Assembly (NCBI GenBank): GCA_021029095.1
Contig: JAJOHG010000150.1
Location: forward strand, 1-61,755
Length of the DNA stretch: 61,755 bases
Source: Phellopilus nigrolimitatus
Taxonomy: Eukaryota; Basidiomycota; Agaricomycetes; Hymenochaetales; Hymenochaetaceae
Reading direction: 5' to 3'
Under the pieces are notes generated by a model. That model made no database searches. It was given only the letters and a program-made list of their open reading frames with translations, and was not told the DNA's origin. Of this stretch, positions 45,299 through 55,204 are shown piece after piece. The position numbers were made by a program, and so were the translations under genes. Position 1 is the first letter of the stretch, and the number at the start of each line of letters is the position of its first letter.

Positions 45299-47886
45299 TC
45301 ATTCCTGAACCTCGACATAGTTAGCTAAATAGGCACATCAATCAGTATCCCAAAAGACTATCGCGAAACAGGAAACACTTACCAGGGAACAGGCCGACAT
45401 TGCCTTGTGCGTGTTTTCCTTGCCACCAGTCTTCACTCGCTGCCTCGATCTCCGTAATGCGGTCTCCTTCCCGGAATGACAGTTCATTCTCCTCAGCAGC
45501 ATCGTAACTGTGACGCGAAAAGTTACCAATGAGTTAAAAGACTCCTATTGCATTGATGAAGCCGGTGAGTAATAAAATAAATAGGCGTACTCATAAAGTG
45601 CAATCGCGCACACGCCTTCATCTTTTGCAGGGACCTGCGGAGGCGGAGGTGGGGCAGGAGGCGCGGGAGGCGCCGATGGGGCCACGGGCTCGATCGGAGG
45701 AGGAGGGGGCGGAGGCTATGTGCAAGGAGTTTTTTTTTTAGTACCTGACGTATTCAAAGAAACCATTACTCACAGGAGGGGGTGGGGGAGCAGCCTCTTC
45801 TGCCTGAGGAACGTCATCGGCTTCCTGGATAACTTCGACATAGTTCGCTGTTGGAGTACCGTATGAATAAGGCTATAATGCACTTTCAAAACGATCGTGC
45901 CGCACCCGGGAACAACCCGCTCTTCGTCCCATTGGCGCCGACACCAGACCACCAGCCTTGAAGTCGCCAAAATCATCAGTATCACAGGCTAAAATGGTTC
46001 TCAAACGATTTGATTACCCTCGTCGATCTGCTCAATCTGTTCGATAGTTTCGCCTTCCGTTAGCGCCATCTCGTTCTCTTCCTCCGCCTCGTAATCATAC
46101 AGTACGACTGCACATACGCCCTGACCCTTACTCGCTGAAACAGAGGCCGGCGGTGGGGGAGGCGGCGCGGGAGTGGGCTCAACACTGAGCGCAGCCATTT
46201 CAGCTACCGGCGGAGGAGGAGGTGGTGGGGGCTATGCGATGATTTACATCTGTGAGTAAGGGTAAAGCTGTTCTCTGACTATAACCTACGGGTGGAGGAG
46301 GCGCAGCCGTCTCAGGTTCTGGTTCTGGCTCCGAGTGGACCGCAGGCAAAATAGGCCGTGACGCTGCAGGAGGTGGGGGTGGGGCAGCAGTCGCGCCGAA
46401 GCCAACTGCATCTCTAACGCCTGCAGCAGCAGCTCCGAAAGCTCCGCCCCTTGCTGAGGGCGGCGTCCATTTTGAGCCAGTATTAGCAGGCGAAAGTGGC
46501 TTGAACGATGCAGCTTTGCTTCGTTCCTCCTCCTCTTGCTGCTGTTTCTTCGCAAGTGCCTGGCGTTCGCTCCAAGTCAGCTTCGCGCCACTTGGAGCTG
46601 GCTTAGATGCGGGTGCGGAGGGCTGCTGAGCCTGAGATGCCCGCTCGAATGGATTGAGAAGCTTTTTCGGGCGAGGAAGGTTGACCGGCGTATAATTAGT
46701 ACCCTGACAACGAATTCAGCGACTCTATGGCCCTTACTGGGGAGTGGAACTCACGACAGGCGCTATGCGGTCCTCTTCGGATGGCTTCGTGGGCGTTGCT
46801 GATGACACGACAGGTGCAGGCTCTTTCGGAAGTGCAGGTGTAGCAGGCTGGAAGCACATCATTATAAATTTCTCAGCGTGTACTGATTCGAGAAGGGAGG
46901 TGAACTGACAGTCGGTCTAGAAGCTGTGGGAAGAGAAGGACGTGTCGCAGCAGGCGGGGGAGGTGGAGGTGTAGCTGCTGCCGGCTCGTCCCACGATGGC
47001 ATGGAGGGTTTAGCAGCTGGAACTGGCCTAGGAGCAGAAGGTATCGGGGGACCGGGAGCGGATGGCGTATAGCTGGAACTCTGATAGGCGATGGATAAAA
47101 TCAGATTAGCCGTATATCCGCACAACGTAGCAGGTAGACTCACCGGCTTCGTGGCCTTTCTGAGTTCATTTATATCGACCTTGCCGATTGGGGTGTAATT
47201 TGTCCCGACAGGGGTTATGGGCTCGAATTTGCGTGCTTGTTCCTTGTGTGCAGAGTATCTAGAGCCCGATGCTGCCCCGACACGCTCCATGACCAGCGCA
47301 GGGGAGACATCTGACTATCACAACTGTCAGGAGGGTGAATGGTTCGTACGGATTCTGAGTAGCGCACCTCGTTGCGTGCATTGATCACTACATGCGTACC
47401 CTTCAAGAAACGAGCAACGGCACTTGAATGCGTATCTATCCGCAACGGGTTAGACGCGTCAATTGGCCCAAGAAGATATGGACGTACGGAAAAGACCCTT
47501 CTTTGTCTCTGGGACGCCATCACCACACCAATTGATTTGCACGAACTTTGGAAGCTCCGTCTATGCAGCCATTGAATAACCCTTATACATAATGCACCAA
47601 AGACTAACTCACATTAGGATCCTTCACACGCGCGAAAGCATATTGTATTCTGGTCGGAAATTGAGTACGAGTCTGACCATGAAACGCGTCAGATGTGATA
47701 GACCGACCTCCCGTCTGAAAACTCCTCCTCGAGCTCCTCGAGACCGCCATCGCCAGAGCTTTGGAGCTTGAGGTCATTGGTACCTTTTTCGTATGTAAAT
47801 AGGGCCCAATCTATGCCTTGTGCATTGAGCACGTCCTGATAGGCCTTCGTGAGGTCCGTTCCGGTGATGTTGACTTGCAAAGACAT
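45299..47886 (-). CDS. Abp1/drebrin-like actin-binding protein (ADF-H, two SH3)
   Basis: Cortical actin-patch protein that binds F-actin and activates Arp2/3-dependent endocytosis. Start MSLQVNITGTDLTKAYQDVL opens an ADF/cofilin-homology domain continuing through IDWALFTYEKGTNDLKLQ, FVQINWCGDGVPETKKGLF and KGTHVVINARNE. Then a Pro-rich part with repeated GTNYTPIGKVDINELRK and GTNYTPVNLPRPKKLLNPFE, a coiled segment (LAKKQQQEEEER), long Pro runs, and two C-terminal SH3 domains: AVVLYDYEAEEENEMALTEG to GLFPANYVEVIQ, and CAIALYEYDAAEENELSF to the final ANYVEVQE-stop. About 13 exons. In the second SH3, after DWWQGKE, the frame slips by one base at an A run near 45414; an extra A would give the expected HAQGNVGLFP. 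This is probably a base-call error. Confidence 0.88.
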
Positions 47887-47978
47887 GGTCGATGATCATT
47901 GAACGCTCAGCTCAAGCTGGAAGATAGCAGTTGTGACGGTGTGATCGTGAAACTCCTCATCACGTGCCTACCAATGAC

Positions 47979-49220
47979 CTAATCGCTCTCGAGACTGAAT
48001 ACACGCTCCCGGATAATCGTCCGGAGCCCTTGCGTCTTTTCATGCTCTACTGGCAGCAATTTCTGTCGCGTCGTTCGTTTACCCTTATTTTCTGATGCAA
48101 TAGTCGGTCCGTCTTCATATTCAAGCCGTTTGCGTTTGTTTTGCGGTTTATCCTTGACGCTCGATGGGCTATGCTTGCTGCATCCTGTCGAACGAATATG
48201 AAGCTCGCGAAAGCGCGCCTGCGATTCTTGTGTCTTTTCCAATGGCCGATTGCATAATCACCATTTCTCGTCACATTGAGCTTCAGCCACTTCTCGCATT
48301 ACAGACACAAACCCGGCCTCGTCGACTTAACCAGAAAGCGGATCTGACTCCAACTCTGCGAGTTTGCCTTTTTCTCTGAGGCCGCGTATGCCCTAGCGTC
48401 CTCCTGGAGATCAGTTTTTTTCTCCTTACTGCCACACTGGATACTTTGGTTCCCTCTTTCAACATCGTGGAATTCAGCGCGTAGTTCATTTTTATAGCAG
48501 AGGCATCAGATTAAATGAAAAACACATGCGGACGACCCTACGGACTCACTGGAGTGGCCCACAAATAAGCTTGTGCCGCAGCCAATCATAACTCCAAAGA
48601 CGAGAGAGACTTTTTGCACCCACGACAGATGCACCTTTTATCTTGAATTTCAAACACGTCCGGGTCATTCTGTATTTCGCTATACCGGGTTTACCTCGGT
48701 TCACTTTTATTCCCCAGATGCCCTCCCCTAATGACCGTCCATCGTCGGGAAGGATCGTTCACGCTGAGATAAAAGGCTTTAAACATAGAAGATGAGGACA
48801 GCCTATCGTCAAGAAACCGCAGTGAACAAATGCTTACATGGGCTATATATTTCCATTGATGCGGACGAGCGCAGTCTTCATAGGGCCTTTGTCCTGGGAT
48901 ACTCGTCAACCTCAGAAGGATCTATGTCTTTATTCTTGACGTTGGTATCGTAAGACCCCTCCAACCTCAACTGCAACAGTCTCGACGCACGCGACACGCT
49001 GGTTTTCCTTAGACGTGACATCTCTTCTAAGAATTCGCTACTTCTCACATCAAGTCCAAAGGCTAGTTCGTCGTCATCATCATGACTGGCATGTAAGAGG
49101 CTGATATCATCCTCATCTTTCGCTGAAGCGAATGCTGCGGGAATGGTAGCAGCTCCTAACCTTCTTTCGTTTGTCCATGTCCTTGAGACATAGCAAAGCC
49201 ATCGAGACTCGCGAAAGGAT
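47979..49220 (-). pseudogene. Decayed C2HC-module family gene (two modules)
   Basis: Minus-strand remains of a paralogue of the genes at 14.6 and 49.4 kb. An acidic linker-like frame without ATG (DEDDISLLHASHDDDDELAF, about 49140-48895) is followed at about 48690-48560 by a module CICRGCKKSLSS, then, one base out of frame, YDWLRHKLICGPLQ with a gtgagt donor in the Gln codon, exactly as in its relatives. A second module near 48390-48218 reads KGKLAELESDPLSG, stop, then CEKWLKLN and GHWKRHKNRR: the first Cys pair is broken by TAA and the last Cys is Arg. A basic tail (NKRKRLEYEDG) follows. The stops, shifts and ligand losses argue for true decay here. Confidence 0.6.
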
Positions 49221-49421
49221 ACTTGGATAAAGTACAGAGCTTTGCTTCAGACGACGGTATGATAAAAGAGATCGTGAGGTGATTGATCGCATATGTATCC
49301 CCTCGAACTTGATACATACACATAATCCTCGGCAGCGAGGCGCGCAATCGATAATGCAGTTTTGTGCGTACATTGAATACATAATGTGTTGCGACTTCCG
49401 TAAACGCCTCACAGTTTACCT

Positions 49422-51018
49422 TCACCACAGGCTGAGAAACTCTCCAACTAATTCAATTCCCTTCCCAATTTTGGTCGAGAAGAAGCCCCAATCCGCTTTC
49501 TCTAAGGCATCTCCGCTTTCTTTCCGCCGAGGAACGCTTACCGGACTCTTGGTACGACGGGAGTGATCATGTGCGAGTCGTGGACATTTCGTCGCACGAG
49601 CAGGGCGATAGGCTGTAACAGAAGGTTCTTCGAAGTCCCCGTCATTTACGCTTGGATCCTGCTCATCCGATCGTCTCCGCTTGCTTGGGCGTGCACGCCC
49701 GGACGCACTCTCGACCTGGAACATATCGTAAGGGTTCTCTTGTAGGCTTCTCGTTGCACGCAGCTCCCGGCGTAATTCTGACCTAAGATGCAAGGCCATA
49801 TCTCATATGAATTCCTAAAACTCATAAAAGCAAATCACTGACTGAAGAACTGGACAACTCAGGCGATGACAAAGCCAAATGTCTGTTGCTCGCAGACTTA
49901 TGGTCTCTTTACACCCACGACAAATACACGTCAAACTTGCTTCTGAAGGGCGTATAGCGTCGGGATCGGCACGAATATATTTCCAGCGGAGAGTAGATTG
50001 GCCGCTCGACAGCCTTGTACCGTAGAAGATCTCTTGAATAGTTTTGCTTCCCCTTTTAATCGGCTGATTTCTACCAGAAATTTGGCTTGGAAAGCCGGGA
50101 AGCCAAGGAAGTAATGTGAGTAACTCCTGCTGCCCAGCTGCCCATAATGGCTTTAGTGACTCACCAATGTCGCACCCGTCCATTGATACGGACAAGAAAA
50201 GTCCCTCCTTTCCTCTTGAGACCGGAGCTATGTGCTCTGACTTGCTCATCATCTCTTTGAGTATCGTCGTCACTGGCATATTCGGATTCAGATATTTCAG
50301 ATACTTGCGCAACATCTCTAAGCAGATGTTCGCGAAGTTTTTGCCTGTACCGACGGTTGGTAAGTAATAGCATTCCTATAATTTTCAAAGTTTTATTCCG
50401 GGAGAGGGGAAATAGACACTGGACCACGTAAGTTGTTGCACGTGTACTCACTGTAATACCCTACACCGGAGTTTATGCTCCAACCAGTTCCGCGTCTGTT
50501 TCAGGTTGATTTTTTTTGAGCAGCCTGAACAGATACCACTTTTGGTTTTGATATCAGGACTAAAGAGGTCGCGGTCGGCTGTTAGGAGCCGCCATCTTGC
50601 TTGCGGATCGTGCAGTGACATCGTTGTTTCTCCCGTGAGGCCTTCGAGAAGGCTTTTCTCATTCACGGACATGATATGACGGCTGCCGGAGTTTAACGAG
50701 TAATAACTTCCGGTCCATCGGTCCAGTGTCAACAGTATGCACTTGTAGAGAAAAAATGTCAATGTACACATTCTCAATTCTATCATTGATACGAGCAAGC
50801 CCAGTTTTACAGGTCTTGATTGTGCTGGGTGTAGAATTTGTTGAAAATGCCGACTCAGTAGGCATGTAATCGAGATCGCTGCTCGCACTCGAGAACCTTT
50901 CAACAAGATCGGAGTCGAGAGTAGGGAGGTGTGCGGACGTTTCCTGTCCTTGATGCTGATGATCGAAGTGATGTCGAACAGTAGACTTGCAAGCAACGGC
51001 CTCATTGAGGTATTGCAT
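49422..51018 (-). CDS. Uncharacterised protein with two C2HC zinc modules
   Basis: Same unrecognised family as the 14.6-kb gene. Start ATG at 51018 (MQYLNEAVACKSTVRHHF); a further 5' exon cannot be excluded. A Ser-rich leader ends in the strand motif GLARINDRIENV; after an intron comes LLEGLTGETTMSLHDPQARW and module 1, GICSGCSKKINL to NWLEHKLRCRVLQ. Then an acidic linker (SEISESEYASDDDTQRDD), a second strand motif (GTFLVRINGRVRH), and module 2, CICRGCKETISL to WLCHRLSCPVLQ. Introns cut the Gln codon after each module (phase 2). The tail carries a nuclear-localisation-like RPSKRRRSDEQ and ends hydrophobic and aromatic (WGFFSTKIGKGIELVGEFL), resembling the relative's WWFSLDGLLEKF. All joins are in frame. 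Confidence 0.72.
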
Positions 51019-51054
51019 ATTCTTGTGAACGAATTTAGCAAGGGGGATAAGCAA

Positions 51055-52277
51055 TCTATACGAGCTTTCTTGATCGTTGCCTATGGCTTTTATTGACAGA
51101 GCACGTTACTGTTCAAGGCAAGAAATTGAAATCTGAAGGATGCTGGAATGACCTCGAGATCCGTTGGAATTGAAATAGGCATCTGCGTACTAGTCAGGGC
51201 CAAACGATCCAAGTACGCGTGGCGATGATACTTAGTCTTAGGCGTAAATTTAGATGGCATCTAAATCTATTGAAAAATGGGGGATAACCCATTGCAGCAC
51301 TCCGAGTTCCGGCTCATGGGAGATGCCACTGGGACACAATTCATAACAGCAGAATGGATTCTAATAAGATCCTCGAGATGTCAGCCTAGTTCGTAGCACT
51401 TCGTCAGAGTCGGGTGCCGAGGCGGAGAAGAATCTAGTCCTCGTAGACACCGCTTTGCGTAGCACCCCGCTATTAAAACGTGCGGGAGATTCCCTGGTCC
51501 AGAATAGTGCCAATCTTCGCTATACAAATGAAGACGAATCCAGGCCCTGCTTGCAGGAACGCATTCAGAGCCTTCAGCCTTGCCAATGTCAGAGTTGGAT
51601 TCAGGTCAGATTCGGAGATAGTGGGGACAGCCTTCGCGCACGTAAATCCAAGTCGCCGTCCAAGCAGGAGTTCGTTGAGTGCGTCTGGCCCTCACTGGCG
51701 TACGGGGAGGACTGGTGGGTAGTGAATGTCTCCACCTCAGTGCTTTGATCAGACTAGACGCGGAAGCTTGCAGTCGCACTCCTCGTAGAAGTCATTAGCC
51801 TCCGAGATCATCTTTGAAGCGTATCACGGCTAGGCTTGACAATTGAATTCGATTCTGCGGAGCCAGCGTGGGCCTTGGGATCTTGCAATCTGGACCCTCA
51901 AAAGCGCCTGAATATCCAGCCCAGAGATCCAAGATAAGTAGAAGGAAGTGCGTTGATGACTTAAAAGTTAGTCGAATGAGCTATTGAAGACAACCTGTAA
52001 CTTTGTTATTTTACAACTTTTCAGAAGCCGGGTTCCAAAGTATAGTGACATGCACATTAAAGATATACCAGTAGATAGCGCAGCTTCAATGTCTAGTAAA
52101 GAATCGATTTCACGCGAGATATTCAAACCTGTGAAGTGCTATAGTTCGTTAAATCTGGTCGAATATCGAAATACGCAGAAAAAGAAAACGGCACCAATAA
52201 GAAAGTTCAAGACAATAGATCGTCATTGTGAGTCACGTCCGTATGGACGAAGCGGCATTACGCGCGTCAAAGATAGG
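51055..52277. other. Intergenic, 1.2 kb
   Basis: Upstream of the C2HC gene and downstream of the five-cluster zinc gene, both minus strand. Short plus-strand frames (51455-51748) show no domain. Nothing supported. Confidence 0.45.
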
Positions 52278-54200
52278 CTAATACGCGCTACGCGCATGTG
52301 AAAAGGCGTGCGCCTGGCAAGCATCAAACTCGCTCTGCTGTGCGGACGTATGAAAAGAAGAATGAACAGCGTGTTGCGAGCGGTGACACTGAGGGTCGAA
52401 ACGTGGGTAAGACTGGAGCTGGGAAGTATACGTTATAGACGCAGATACTGGCATCGGCGCGGGTCCATGCGCACGTCCGGACATCTGGTCGCTGCCAGAG
52501 ACGGGTGTGTACACATTGACGCCGACACCGACGCCAATGCCGGGCGACATTAATAGGTGCGGTTCCGAATGGGGAAAAGGCGCAGCGGGCCGTGCAAAGA
52601 ACGGCATGAATTCGGGCTGGGCAGAAAATCGGCTCGCGCTTGTAGGCATGCCTACTACGCTCAGCCCACCCAGTCCGTGCATGTTCATGCCGGGTGCATT
52701 CTGAATTGAATATACCGAGTGTACACCGTTCGAGCGCGGGTACGAATTAGGTTGAGGAGTGATATTTTGGGGCACATAGTCGTAGGGGTGCTGAGAGCCG
52801 AGCGGTCGGGGAAAAGAAACACTGTCTTGCTCGAACATACTCGAAGTCGAAGATGTAGGCGTTTCTGGTCGTTATAGTTTATACGTGTAAATCAATACCA
52901 CATTGGAGGGAGTAAAAGTAAAATCTTACCGGGTAAATCTGTTCGTCCTCCGCTTCTTTGACCTTTTTCCGATGTTTGACTCGTATTCTCAGACTTTTGT
53001 GTACGACAAACTGCACAGTGACCACTCCCTTTCTCTGCGCAAGAGCAAGTACGGTCGAAACACTCGAGCCCACGGCTTACACACTTTGGGCAGGGACGCT
53101 CTATACCACATTGAATTTTGTCGCGTCTGGTAGCCAAGCATTAGCCCAAATGCAACAAGTCGGTCCGATACTCACCTGCAATTCATGCACGCCGCTTTCA
53201 CTCGTGATCCCTGACCACCTCCCTTCCGCGGGACATCATTACATTCTTCACCCACTTCAATACAGTGTTTGCAGGGACGTTGACCTTCACACTATGGTGC
53301 GTGAGAAGTAGATTTATATTAACTATGTAATGTAGAAAAAAGGGAAAATAGCATGCCTTCTTGTTCGCTTTTCTGCACGTCTGGCATCGCTGTTTAATGA
53401 TCTTGGGACCGCGGCCAACATGTATGCATTCCTCCTGCCGAGATTGGCAACGCGTACACGGTCGGTTATCGTCGCATCTCTTGTTATCTCTGAGAAGCAA
53501 CAATAGGTGGATCTAAGGTATTGGCGTACAGCTCCCGCAAAGATTGTCAAACTACTTCACCTTCGACACGCAACACATGCAAGTTTAGCTCTCTCCGTTG
53601 GCTTCGCGCGTGGAATGCCTTGAAGTGGCTTCGTCAATGGTTCTGGCTTGGAAGCCGGCGTAGTGGATTCGTCCACACAATCGAGATTCATTTCTGAGCA
53701 CCGCTCGCATGGCTTGCTCCCGTCACATCGCGCACGCATACGACGGCACGGCACGCAACCTTCGATGCATCTGTCCGCTAGATGTTTTTTGACGCAGGCT
53801 GCTTAGAAGCATGGTGAGTATTCAATGCGGAAATTGCGGAGTCTTCTAAAATAAAGCAAATAAATAGGATCCGCTGTCGCACCTGCGCATGGTCGAGCAC
53901 CGTCGCATTTAATCTTGTCGCGCCTGCCGTCACCACCGCCCGCGCTTTGAGAAAGCCGCTACGAGAGATAGTGCGGAAAAGTACAGACCTGCAGGAACTA
54001 CACGCTTTGTTCACTCTTTTGGGCCAGGTCGAAGCCTGATCGGACGTCATTGCCGACTGCGGCGTGGGATATCCCGTATACGCCGTCGGCGTCGGCGTCG
54101 GCGCCGTCCATGATGCTAGCGACGATTTCAATGGCGGATACTGAGCAGCGACGACAGACATATCTTCTCCGTCGCAGGGGAGTGGGATGGTTGTTGTCAT
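52278..54200 (-). CDS. Protein with five tandem Zn2Cys6 clusters
   Basis: Start ATG at 54200 (MTTTIPLPCDGEDMS); a leader with a TPTPTAYTGYPTPQSA segment. Then five consecutive Gal4-type zinc clusters, each with C-x2-C-x6-C-x5-C-x2-C-x6/8-C spacing: ACSSCRRDKIKCDGARPC..; GCVPCRRMRARCDGSKPC..; ACVACRRDNKRCDDNRPC..; RCQTCRKANKKCEGQRPC..; ACMNCRRDKIQCGIERPC... A sixth Cys-rich stretch (CSCAEKGSGHCAVCRTQKS) is degenerate. Clusters 1, 3 and 5 are cut by an intron at the same place, just after CxxCR; cluster 4 is cut after NKK with an apparent GC donor. The C-terminal exon is Pro/Ser/Gln/His-rich (MNMHGLGGLSVVG, GVGVGVNVYTPVSG), like an activation region. There is no middle homology domain. Ordinary fungal regulators have one cluster, so this is probably a nuclear protein of unusual DNA- or zinc-binding mode. 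Confidence 0.82.
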
Positions 54201-54693
54201 GAACGAAGAGGACAAGTCGTCATTGGTGCGTGCCCAGTTCTTTTTCAACGATGTAAACGTGGTCTAGAGCGATTATAGTTTCTGTAGCTGGATTTCCTTT
54301 CCTACGTCGCCGTCCATGGGTGAGTCGTCTTTCATTCCTCGTTTACTCCAAATGAACGGCGATGTTATATTTTTGAGACGGGAGAAGGCACTCAACAAGT
54401 ACTGTGACGAAGTTCCATGACGAATATATATGTACTCCTTTTTCTGTATGACTTGATACGTCTAAATATATGTACTATATGCACAATGTTCGTTTTAACC
54501 TATCGTCAGATCCAGACGAGAGCAAGCGAGTATTTTATTAAGCTTTTAATAATGTACCGCTGGATTTTATCCATGATTAGCCTATAAGTGCGACGAAGAC
54601 ACCCCAAATCAAAGACATATGGAAAATCTCACAAATGAAGAATGAGCACTACTTAGTATGTGCTGAGATGTCCAGACGTCCAAGAGAAACTAA

Positions 54694-55204
54694 TCATGAC
54701 TGGATCTCATGCACTATTCTCTTCAACCGATTGCAGGCAGGCTCGTACAAAGCCCCGGAATTCGGCACAACCCACAACCCAGCTCCTCTTAGCCCAAGAG
54801 CGCTCAGTACCTCGTCGAGATAGTCCACGCTTGACTCCAAGACAAGTATTTCGTAGTCCATAAATGGTGCATGCGATCGCCTTTCTAGATCTATGAATTT
54901 GCGCTCGGGATGCTCGGCAGTTTCGGTCTTGTACGCCGAAATCGATTTGGGTGTAGTATGTCTGACAGCCCTTCAGTGAGCATGGAGTCCTGCTTCCGCT
55001 CTTCACCTGCCAATGCATAGAACCCCCAAGATGTTCTTGTCCGGCGAGCCAGGGAACCGTGCCATTGAGACAGACGCCGACGCAACGAACCACTTCTGTG
55101 CAAATAATCCTTAGAGCGGCATCGTCTGGATTGGCAGATGGGTATTTCTCGGTGGCTTGCGCTCGAAGACTTGGATAGTACAGGCCCGCTTTTGAGGTAG
55201 TCAT
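54694..55204 (-). CDS. Hypothetical protein, one apparent frameshift
   Basis: Start ATG at 55204 (MTTSKAGLYYPSLRAQATEK). The first exon continues AALRIICTEVVRCVGVCLN and GTVPWLAGQEHLGGSMHWQ, then an intron (gtgaag to gtcag) and TYYTQID. One T too many near 54945 puts the rest out of frame; it then reads SAYKTETAEHPERKFIDLER, HAPFMDYEILVLESSVDYLD and GLRGAGLWVVPNSGALYEP to a stop. Conserved codon sense on both sides of the slip suggests a real small protein of about 150 residues. No family recognised. Confidence 0.45.

Noticed and set aside
54080..54110. GGCGTC repeats as a microsatellite
   Set aside because: They encode the Thr-Pro repeat of the five-cluster zinc protein leader and are explained by coding sequence.
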